Shown here one piece after another: positions 55,783-64,000 of a stretch of DNA of 64,000 bases. Each line of letters starts with the position of its first letter. Positions within the stretch are counted from its first letter, which is position 1. The notes beneath the pieces were generated by a model. The model worked only from the letters and a program-made list of their open reading frames with translations, was not told the origin of the DNA and did not search any database. Location of the stretch: assembly GCA_024449915.1 (NCBI GenBank), contig JAMZAV010000896.1, forward strand, positions 124,001-188,000, written 5' to 3'. This stretch comes from Sweltsa coloradensis. Its lineage: Eukaryota > Arthropoda > Insecta > Plecoptera > Chloroperlidae. A program made the position numbers and the translations under genes.

Positions 55783-56185
55783 GATATATGTACAGCCACA
55801 TAGGTTGACTGTGAAACCAATGGACCAACAACCAACGCCCCAGTTAGTTCCTGCAGATGATCTGTTGCAAGTAAATACATCGACAGTCAGAGTGACAAGA
55901 TCCACGACGAAAAACAATAAGACGGACATGTAGTGACTTTTTTCTTTCTTTACAACGTCAAGCTTTGCAGTGATTCTTTGAGTTGTTTTAATTCGCCATA
56001 TGTGCAGTGATTTCTATTGTTTATATTTGTTGTATTTTGTTTTCCCAGTTTTGTTCTGTATTTATCAATGTAATGTAGTTTTGTTTTTTTATATATTAAG
56101 TTGTATTGGCCTTGAAGAAGAAGAGTGAAATTTCATCGAAACGTTGGCTTTATGTAAATAAACGTGGCATTATAACCGAAAAACC
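55783..56185 (+). mobile_element. Probable Penelope-like C-terminus and 3' end
   Basis: A plus-strand frame ends NTSTVRVTRSTTKNNKTDM and stop; then an AT-rich UTR and CTTGAAGAAGAAGAG .. CATCGAAACGTTGG, an ending style I associate with Penelope-like terminal repeats. Opposite in orientation to 55490-55641. Confidence 0.55.
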
Positions 56186-56214
56186 TAGTTCATTAATTCA
56201 TATTGGTCACGAAA

Positions 56215-56355
56215 ATATCCAAAAACATATACATACATGTTGATAACAATATAATCATTAAACACACCTTTAACTCATCTCATTAACTTTCAGTATCACA
56301 GTCGGCGCAATATGACCCAACCGGTTGAAGCGCCCTTGTTTCTTACGTCGTCGTG
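56215..56355 (+). mobile_element. L-element tail fragment
   Basis: ATAACAATATAATCATTAAAC to CTTACGTCGTCGTG. Confidence 0.88.
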
Positions 56356-56691
56356 TTTCTACACTGCAGATACTCGATATTAGTTTAAGTATCACCATGG
56401 TGTTCTAGAATAAGCTTGGAGATTTAATGTTTGCGATTTTAATCCGTTCATCCTGTCCAGCAGAAGATCGGGATTAGAAAGGCTTTCTCTTCTGAGAGTG
56501 TTTGAAATTGTATAGTTGTGTTTTAAGCCTGGCTGTCACGAATTAAGTTGAGTGTTTATGTTAGTCGGCTTATCTTCAATAATTCTCAGGCAGACACTTT
56601 AGTCGCGTTGAGAGCATGGTTATCGATTCAAGTGTTCGTTCGTTATCCCTCAAATGCCACAACCTCTAAAGGTTACGCTTACGCGTTTTGT

Positions 56692-57156
56692 CAAATTCGA
56701 ATAGGCCACACACGTCTAACTCACGAATATCTCTTAGCCAGAGAAAAGATTGTTCCCAGATGTGACACATGAGATGTACCTTCAACCGAACATCATACGT
56801 TAGCAGAATGTACCAAATATGATACCTAGCGCACGCAATTTGATCTCTCCCAATCATATGAAGAACTTCTATCATGTATGATAACGGAGGAAATCTTTTA
56901 GTAATTTATTTAATACAAATTTCATAATATAAAAAAATCACATCGTACACATTTCCTTTGTTTATTTAATTCCATTCAAATAAATATTTTTTGTTTTGTT
57001 CCTATCATCACCATCATTTTCTTTTCTTATATATACACTTATAGAAAACAATATAAACATTAAACACACCTTTAACTCATTTCATTAACGTTCAATATCA
57101 CTGACGGCGCAATTTGGCCTAACCGGTTGAAACGCTCTTTTTTCTCACGTCGTCGT
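56692..57156 (+). mobile_element. L-element ORF end and 3' UTR
   Basis: ATTCGAATAGGCCACACACG start (FRIGHTRLTHEYLLAREK; Cys/His motif broken by a stop) to CTCACGTCGTCG. Confidence 0.9.
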
Positions 57157-57176
57157 GGGGAAGGATTATTCTTCTC

Positions 57177-57605
57177 GTTCTTGTTACTGAGATGAAAGTT
57201 GTAATGATGTCATTATCACTATTTTATGTTGAATGTTCCTCCTTAATAATATAATGCATTAGTAAGTTACCTTGAGGCGAGCTCAGGCAATCGTCGTCGG
57301 GGACCTTGCCCCCTTCCTTGACGACCCTTCGACGACGATGACGACAATGACACCACGAACGATGACAAAGACAATGACGACCGCGACGTGAGAACACCCC
57401 GTTTCCTTTCTTACCCGTGGCTGGTTCTGACCAGCATGCCCCCTAGGTAAGAGTGGTGCATTATGACCTAACGGTTGACGCGTCCTTAAAGCCAAATAAA
57501 CTAAAAAAAATCTGCAAGTTAATTGAGTGTTTTGAAAACACCCACAACACAAGCAACCCACATACAAACTTAAATTTACAATTTGAAAACCGTCAAGTAG
57601 AAAAA
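57177..57605. repeat. Unclassified repeat U2, copy 1, split by an S copy
   Basis: Matches 58600-58890 (GATGAAAGTTGTAATGATG, CTCCTTAATAATATA, AGTAAGTTACCTT | S | CAAGTTAATTG). Split at 57273-57513. Confidence 0.88.
57273..57513 (+). mobile_element. S-element, 5' truncated, empty site known
   Basis: GAGGCGAGCTCAGGC to GCCAAATAAAC(T)A. U2 copy 2 gives the uninterrupted site. Confidence 0.92.
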
Positions 57606-57609
57606 CTGT

Positions 57610-57751
57610 TATAGTCGTCGTCGTAGACAGTGTATTACATTAAGAAAACAATATAATCAACAAACACAATATTAACTTATTTTATTAACGTTCAATATCA
57701 CAGGCGACGCAATATGACCTACCGGTTGAAGCGCCCTAGATTCTCACGTCG
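57610..57751 (+). mobile_element. L-element tail fragment
   Basis: Preceded by ACAGTGTATTACATT as at 58386, so the tail and its flank were duplicated together. Confidence 0.85.
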
Positions 57752-58320
57752 TCATTTGTAGTCATTTTAATCGAGGGTATGCTGAGGCTAGAACGGAGGC
57801 GAGCTTTCTGGATTTTTTGAGTAAACGTTTATAACACCATTATCAAATTTCACACTAACGTTTATAAAGAAAAAATCTATGTAATCCGTTATGCGCATTC
57901 CTAAATTAATTCATTGATTTTGAATTAAAATCTAGTGAAATCACCAAAATGTACTCAATTTTGGTCAACTTTGGGAATTTATTCCGAGTGTACAGATTTT
58001 TTAAACTCAAATTTGCATAATGGATATCAACGTTTAAATCAATGTGAAAGCGCAGATTAATTTGGTTTTATCGTAAGATAAACGGTTTGGTGGGAATTTC
58101 CAGAATTGTAATCCATGTTTTGGATTTCCCATTTTTTTCACGTTTTGGACTTATGTCTCGCAATGGATCTTTAAGGCTTATTTTGTGCAACCAATTACGG
58201 ATATCAATATAAAAGTACTTTATTAACATCCATTCAAAATTTGGTAATGAAATTACCAACCGTTCAGCAAAAATCATCAACACCTGTTTGCGCGCATTTG
58301 AGTTGGGCCAAGCTCAGCGT
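57752..58320. other. AT-rich intron sequence
   Basis: Nothing recognised. Confidence 0.5.
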
Positions 58321-58532
58321 ACCCTCTTCAATATCAAACGCTGCGCAATATAACCTAACCGGTTGAAGCGCTCTAGTTTCTCACGTCGTAATCGTTGTGA
58401 ACAGTGTATTTCATTTAGAAAACAATATAATCATCAAACACACTTTTAACTTATTTCATTAACGTTCAATATCACATGCTGCGCAATATAACCTGACCGG
58501 TTGAAGCACCCTAGATTCTCACGTCGTCATTC
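58321..58532 (+). mobile_element. Two tandem L-element tails
   Basis: CGCTGCGCAATATAACC .. CACGTCGTAATCG, then a second tail starting AACAGTGTATTTCATTTAG and ending CACGTCGTCATTCG. Shared variant bases (CTGCGCAATATAACC) link the two. Confidence 0.87.
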
Positions 58533-58599
58533 GTGAATGTTTCAATCAATATTTCTAAGAAATTCTAAATTATTCTTTGATCTGCCTGCACCTTGTTAC

Positions 58600-58890
58600 T
58601 AAGATGAAAGTTGTAATGATGTCATTATCACCAGTGTATGTTGAGTGTTCCTCCTTAATAATATATCGCACTAGTAAGTTACCTTCTTCAAGTTAATTGG
58701 GTGTATTGAAATCACCCACTTCCATTGCAAAGATTGGTAGTTGTCGTGCAGAGTAATACAGCACTAACAAGAATTTCCATAATGACGCCATAATTTAAAT
58801 GCTTGGATAAATAATAGCCTATACCTAGGATAAGCTACTCACATACAAACATCAATTTATAATTTATTTAAACGTCAAGTAGAAAAAACT
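58600..58890. repeat. Unclassified repeat U2, copy 2 (empty site)
   Basis: Uninterrupted AGTAAGTTACCTTCTTCAAG; the later part diverges from copy 1 after about 150 bp but rejoins at ACGTCAAGTAGAAAAA. Confidence 0.85.
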
Positions 58891-58983
58891 GATCATTTTA
58901 TGATTAAATTGCTAGTGTCAACTATATTTGAAATAATGATAATTCAGTAGAATAGAATCTACTGTAACGAAGCTTTTATTACA

Positions 58984-59148
58984 GCCCCGTCTGGGCCCGG
59001 GGAAGAATTGGCCCAGAGCGAAACCCCCCCTTCCTCCCCTTACCCGTGGCTGGTTCTGACCAGCATGGGCTCCTCCTCCCCCCCACCCTTAGGCTAGAGT
59101 GGTGCATTATGACCTAACGGTTGACGCGTCCTTAATCCAAATAAACCA
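58984..59148 (+). mobile_element. S-element with large internal deletion
   Basis: CCCGGGGAAGAATTGGCCC joins GCGAAACCCCCC, losing the whole GAC block; tail ATCCAAATAAACC. Confidence 0.9.
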
Positions 59149-59486
59149 GAGCATGACTCTGCTAATCGAAAAGGTGATTCGAGAGAAAAAGTCCACCTTG
59201 CAAACATCAGCTAGTAAGAGCGGAGTATTACTCCCCGATACTAGAGGTGAGCTCTGGCAATCGTCGTCGGCGACACTTCCCCCTTCCCTTGACGACCTTC
59301 CCGACGACGACGACAATGACAACACGAACGATGACAAAGACGGTGACGACGTGACGTGAGAACCCCCCATTCCCCCCCTTATCCGTGGCTGGGTCTGACC
59401 AGCATGGGCCCCTCTCCCCATATCCCCTAGGCACGAGTATTGCATTATGACCTAACGGTTTACGCGCCCATTATCCTAATAAACAA
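59149..59486 (+). mobile_element. S-element, 5' truncated, abutting the previous tail
   Basis: Begins AGAGCATGACTCTGC right after AAATAAACC; tail ATTATCCTAATAAAC. Confidence 0.9.
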
Positions 59487-60232
59487 AAATTAAATGTACA
59501 TGACAGTCTTGGTATATAAGACTTGATAGCTGTTTTAGATGCACTGAATAATATTGACTTGATTGCACACATTGAAAAAATGCAACAAGTGAGCAGTATA
59601 ACAAACCTTGGACTTTCATAGTAACTGACTTTATAAATCCATTATTAAACGAACCTCTAATGGCTCAGGTTAAAACTAGACATAATTCCTCATTTCCTCC
59701 TCACCTGAAGTACTTTTATCACAGACAGAGTGGTTCTCCCTTGAGTAAAGTAAGGTGTGTAGGGGTGTGATAGGTTTGTAGCTGTATTGATCTTTACTGT
59801 GCTCCGCTGGTGGACCTCAAAAGTAACATCGTAAAAGGTAACGTTTATTTCAAGTTACTTGGAATTCCACTGTAAACTTCAACGAAAGGCAGATGCTTTT
59901 CAGCTATTTTGACAACGAATAGGATGTTTTTTATCGAACTTCTTTGTTTAAGTTGTCACTGATATTCCCTCTGATTTTCAAAACTCTATGTGTCTCATTA
60001 TTTTACATTGGAATTCATTGTCCTATTTTGATCTGAAAGTCTGAACAAATATCCCAATTTACAAAATACTTAGATTAATTGATAACTAGATTGAACAAAT
60101 ACCCAGATAATTCCAAATTCTAAACACCCACATTAAAAACAAACATATATAGTTCTGAATGATTCTTACTCTGTCGTGACGATGATGAGACTGAATGATG
60201 AACTTTCCGTCGCCCAAGTTGGCGACTGTTCC
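59487..60232. other. Intron sequence, nothing recognised
   Basis: No frame or repeat identified. Confidence 0.5.
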
Positions 60233-60296
60233 CCGAGAAAAAGCTGTTCCCAGAAGTGTCACATGTGATGTACATTTAACTGTACGTCATATTATG
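60233..60296 (+). mobile_element. L-element ORF fragment
   Basis: GAGAAAAAGCTGTTCCCAG to AACTGTACGTCATATTATG, from the Cys/His-encoding part. Confidence 0.8.
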
Positions 60297-60410
60297 TTTA
60301 TTTAGTCTAAATTTATTAAGTCTCTATTTGCAACAGATAATATAATCCAAACGTGCAAATTTAATAGAGAGGGAGAAGGGGAAACCCGTTTAAATTGACC
60401 CCTAGATGTT

Positions 60411-60778
60411 GGGCCCGGGGTAGAATTGGCCCAGAGCATGGCTCTGCTAATCGTAAAAGGCGATTTAAGAGAAAAAGTCCACCTCGCAAACATCAGCTAG
60501 AAAGAGCGGAGTATCTTACTCCCCGAAACTAGAGGCGAGCTCTGGCAATCGTCGTCGGGGACATTGTCCCCTTCCCTTGACGACCCCCCGGCGACGATGA
60601 CAATGACACAACGAACGATGACAAAGACGATGACGACCGCGACGTGAGAAACCCCCCTTCCTCCCCTTATCCGTGGCTGGTTCTGACCAGCATGGGCCCC
60701 TCCTCCCCCCCCCCTTAGGCTAGAGTGGTGCATTATGACCTAACGGTTGACGCGTCCTTAATCCAAATAAACCAAAAA
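60411..60778 (+). mobile_element. S-element, near full length
   Basis: TTGGGCCCGGGGTAGAATTG start; tail ATCCAAATAAACCAAAAAC. Confidence 0.93.
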
Positions 60779-60925
60779 CTGAAACTTATGCTTGCTACTG
60801 AAACAATTGTTAGCTCTATCTAGAAAGTTGGCTCTATTGATCACCAATTGTTTGCATGGGTAACTATTTCTAAGTTGTCACAGTCGATTGACACAATATC
60901 CCGTTTGAGACAGTAAGTTACTCCC
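60779..60925. repeat. Unclassified repeat U3, copy 1
   Basis: Shares ACTGAAACAA, CTATCTAGAAAGTT, TGCATGGGT, GTCGATTGACA and GTTTGAGACAGTAAGT with 63044-63195. Confidence 0.87.
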
Positions 60926-60975
60926 GAACTATTGTTTTGCTATTAGTATCATCACTTTCAATTTCTTTTCTTATA

Positions 60976-61341
60976 CCCCCGTCTGGGCCCGGGGTAGAAT
61001 TGGCCCACAGCATGGCTCTGCTAATCGTAAAAGGCAATTCAAGAGAAAAAGTCCACCACGCAAACATCAGCTAGTAAAGTAAGAGCGGAGTATATTACTT
61101 CCTGAAAATAGAGGCGAGCTCTGGCAATCGTCGTCGGGGACCTTGCCCCCTTCCATTGACGACCTCTCGACGACGATGACGACGATGACACAACGAACGA
61201 TGACGAACCGACTGACCAGCATGGGCCTTTCCTCCCCATATTTCCTAGGCTAGAGTTTTTTTGTTTTTTTGTTTTTAAAAAACAAAAAATGGTGCATTAA
61301 AACCTAACGGTTGATGCGTCCTTAATCCAATTAAACCAAAA
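60976..61341 (+). mobile_element. S-element with a T/A palindrome insert
   Basis: TAGAG then T7GT7GT5 A6CA6 before TGGTGCATTA: a 35-bp self-complementary insert replaces nothing. A GAC block deletion is also present. Confidence 0.9.
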
Positions 61342-61342
61342 T

Positions 61343-62500
61343 CTATTAAGAAAAACTAACCTCTAAGGGTTATAATTATAATAGAGTTTTGCTGGATACC
61401 TGGACACGTGGGCAAAGAGGGAATGAACACTCTGCTAAGGAAGCTTCCCAGCGTCGCGACGTTGATTTCAATCTAGTTCCCGTTCCAGATGTTAAAAGTG
61501 GTTTCAAGCAACGATTGTTGGGTTTGCGACAAACATCTTGGGATGTGGTGCAAAATAACAAATTGCGTCTGCCTACACTGACTTTATAAAATTCGTCCTC
61601 CTACGTCTCGACTCTCAAGTAGATCCCCGTCTGGGCCCGGGGTAGAATTGGTCCAGAGCAAAGCTCTGCTAATCGTAAAAGGTGATTCAAGAGAAAAAGT
61701 CCACCTCGCAAACATCAGCTAGTATAAGAGGGGAGTATACTACTCCTCTAAACTAGAGGCGAGCTCTGGCAATCGTCGTCGGGGACCTTGCCTCCTTCCC
61801 TTGACGACCCCTCGACGACGATGACAATGACACAACGAACGATGCCAAAGACGATGACAACCACGACGTAAGAAACCCCTTCTTCCTCCCCTTACCCGTG
61901 GTTGGTTCTGCCTAGCATGGGGTCCTCCCCCCCCCTAGGTTAGAGTAGTGCATTATGACCTAACGGTTGACGCGTCCTTAATCCAAATAAACAAAAATCT
62001 CAAGTAGAGACGAGGTGGTATTGTCCAAAATTCGAAAAGGCCACACACGTCTAGCTCACGGATATCTCTTAACCAGAGAAAAGGGTTATTCCAAGATGTG
62101 ACACATGAGATGTACCTTTAACCGTACATCATATGCTAGCAGAATGTACCAAATATGATGCCTTGCGCACGCAATTAGATCTCTCCCAATCGTATGAAGA
62201 ACTTCTATCATATGATAACGGCATCAATCTTTCTAAATTTCTCATCCAAAATTATCTATTTTACAAAATTGAATTCACATCATACACATTTCTTTTATTT
62301 ATATATTTTGATTCACATAAATAACTTTTGTTTTGCTATTACTATCAACATCTTCATCATTTGATTTTGTAATGTAAACACTAAGAAAACAATCTAATCA
62401 TCAAACACACCACTAACTAATCTCATCAACTTTCATTGTCACAGGTGGCGCAATATGACCAAACCGGTTGAAGCGCCCTATAGTTTCTCACGTCGTCGTT
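61343..62500 (+). mobile_element. L-element from RNase H end, split by an S copy
   Basis: CTAACCTCTAAGGG .. TTGCTGGATACCTGGACACG, linker (ASQRRDVDFNLVPVPDVKSG), S insertion, then GACGAGGTGGTATTG, the Cys/His motif (HHMLAECTKYDAL) and a full UTR to CACGTCGTCG. Confidence 0.93.
61613..62008 (+). mobile_element. S-element nested in L, 11-bp target duplication
   Basis: TCTCAAGTAGA at 61613-61623 and 61998-62008; element 61624-61997 (374 bp). Confidence 0.96.
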
Positions 62501-62596
62501 ATTCCTGAAGATTTCAGTCATAAAGATGGAAAGGTGACGTGGAGCCGTGTCTCCTCATTGACTTGACCCAGCAACCAAAGGGGTATATTTACGAGC

Positions 62597-62989
62597 TCTA
62601 ACGTCAACCCCCCGTCTGGGCCCGGGGTAGAATTGGCCCAGAGCATGGCTCTGCTAATCGTAAAAGGCGATTCAAGAGAAAAAGACCACCTCGCAAACAT
62701 CAGCTAGAAAGAGACCCCCCGAAACAAGAGGCGAGCTCTGGCAATCGTCGTCAGGGACCTTGCCCCCTTCCCTTGACGACCCCCCGGCGACGATGACAAT
62801 GACACAACGAACGATGACAAAGACGATGACGACCGCGACGTGAGAAACCCCCCTTCCTCCCCTTACCCGTGGCTGGTTCTGACCAGCATGGGCCCCTCCT
62901 CCCCCTCCCCCCTTAGGCTAGAGTGGTGCATTATGACCTAACGGTTGACGCGTCCTTAATCCAAATAAACAAACAAATCTAACGTCAAC
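62597..62989 (+). mobile_element. S-element, full length, 12-bp target duplication
   Basis: TCTAACGTCAAC at 62597-62608 and 62978-62989; element 62609-62977 (369 bp). Confidence 0.97.
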
Positions 62990-63043
62990 TTGTCGACCGA
63001 CGGTGACAACTTAATAAACTGACAACTAAATGTTACGCATTAG

Positions 63044-63195
63044 ACTGGGAAACTTTTGCTTACCACTGAAACAAATGTTAACCCATGGAGTTCTATCTAG
63101 AAAGTTTGCCTCATTGATCGCCAAATTGTTGCATGGGTTACTATGACTGGTCACGGTCGATTGACAAAGTCACGTTTGAGACAGTAAGTAACCCC
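63044..63195. repeat. Unclassified repeat U3, copy 2
   Basis: GAAACTTTTGCTTACCACTG to GTTTGAGACAGTAAGTAACC; followed by an old S copy, as copy 1 is followed by another S copy about 50 bp on. Confidence 0.87.
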
Positions 63196-63420
63196 AGAGT
63201 AAGCCCGATGTAGAATTGACTCAGAACATGGCCCTTCTAATCATTAAGCGAGAAACGAAACCAAGTCCATTTCGGAAACAACGGCTAGTATTTTTGGAAG
63301 TTTGTACTCCCCGAAAGTAGAGAAGAGCTCGCCTGGCGACATGAGAAACATCTCCTTGCCCTACCCTTGCCCGTGACTGGTTCTGTCCAGCACGGTTGTG
63401 TCCTCCCCATATTATGTATC
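63196..63420 (+). mobile_element. S-element, old and deleted
   Basis: CCCGATGTAGAATTGACTC start; the GAC block is missing; ends at CCTCCCCATATTATG. Confidence 0.8.
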
Positions 63421-63795
63421 CCCGTCTGGGCCCGGGGTAGAATTGGCCCAGAGCCTGGCTCTGCTAATCGTAAAAGGCGATTTAAGAGAAAAGTCCACCT
63501 TGCAAACATCAGCTAGTATAAAAGGGTAGTATATTTTTCCCCAAAACTAGAGGCGAGCTCTGGCAATCGTCGTCGGGGACCTTGCCCCCTTCTCTTGACG
63601 ACCCCCCGGCGACGATGACAATGACACAACAAACGATGACAAAGACGATGACGACCGCTACGTGAGAAACCCCCCTTCCTCCCCTTACCCGTGGCTGGTT
63701 CTGACCAGCATGGGCTCCTCCTCCCCACCCCCCTTAGGATACAGTGGTGCTTTATGACCCAGCGGTTGACGCGTCCTTAATCCAAATAAACTCCA
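63421..63795 (+). mobile_element. S-element, full length
   Basis: CCCCGTCTGGGCCCGGGG start, all blocks, tail ATCCAAATAAACTCC(A)n. Confidence 0.93.
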
Positions 63796-63866
63796 AAAAA
63801 AACTTGACTAGAGTAGTGCATTATGACCTAACGTTTGACGTGTCCGTAATCCTACGAAACCATAAA
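63796..63866 (+). mobile_element. S-element, 3' stub
   Basis: CTAGAGTAGTGCATTATG to GTAATCCTACGAAACC. Confidence 0.85.
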
Positions 63867-63867
63867 A

Positions 63868-64000
63868 AAATTCGTCCACCTACGTCTTGACTCTCACGTA
63901 GAGAAGAGGTGGTATTGTCTAGAATTCGAATAGGCCACACACGTCTAACTCACGGATATCTCTTAACCAGAGAAAGGTTATTCCCATATGTGACACATGT
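63868..64000 (+). mobile_element. L-element fragment, runs off the window
   Basis: AAATTCGTCCACCTACGTC, LSRIRIGHTRLTHGYLLTRE and the start of the Cys/His segment; continues past 64000. Confidence 0.9.

Overview
The window is eukaryotic and almost certainly arthropod, probably insect. It holds three split exons of a conserved neuronal gene, separated by large AT-rich introns packed with retrotransposon debris. One tRNA-type SINE present here has the arrangement I associate with insect repeats. The order of insect cannot be named from this sequence. There are no prokaryotic features, no CRISPR array and no intact autonomous transposon. Most long open frames are translations of repeats.

Host gene: + strand exons at 17167-17436, 44299-44549 and 52045-52226 are joined by introns of 26.9 and 7.5 kb whose phases match (0/0, 0/2, 2/1). 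The encoded residues look like RIM (Rab3-interacting molecule), the presynaptic active-zone scaffold: the end of a zinc finger (CSIC) followed by the Ser/Arg-rich linker before the PDZ domain. First and last exons lie outside, so the whole window is internal to one transcription unit. A decayed copy of the 5' end of exon B lies 125 bp upstream of it.

Repeats: two families dominate. 'S-element' is a SINE-like retroposon of about 370-385 bp (about 64 full or partial copies, roughly 28% of the window by hand count). It has a 5' block around GTCTGGGCCCGGGG, a GAC/GAT-rich middle, a variable C tract and a tail ending CCAAATAAACC(A)n. Five copies have clear target-site duplications. 'L-element' is the 5'-truncated 3' end of a non-LTR retrotransposon with RNase H, a C-terminal Cys/His motif and a 3' UTR ending CTCACGTCGTCGT (about 45 pieces, roughly 20%). 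The last ~30 bp of the two families are clearly related, which suggests S uses an L-type reverse transcriptase. All but one recognised S copy, and every recognised L copy, lies on the + strand, the sense strand of the host gene.

Other elements: two copies of a composite retroposon (tRNA-type SINE head fused to an L tail), a second composite type, Penelope-like fragments, a 4.4 kb inverted repeat with a Penelope fragment at its centre (45.4-49.9 kb), a 1.27 kb inverted repeat (36.5-37.8 kb), several MITE-like elements, and perfect or near-perfect hairpins ending at the 5' junction of truncated S copies.

Layout: 0-17 kb, upstream intron with nested S/L clusters; 17.2-44.3 kb, intron with S, L, tandem duplications, a tRNA-type SINE, a composite and an inverted repeat; 44.3-52 kb, intron dominated by the giant palindrome and a long-TIR DNA element; 52.2-64 kb, downstream intron with more S/L, a Penelope remnant and two locally duplicated unknown repeats. 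Repeat boundaries were read by eye and may be off by about 10 bp.
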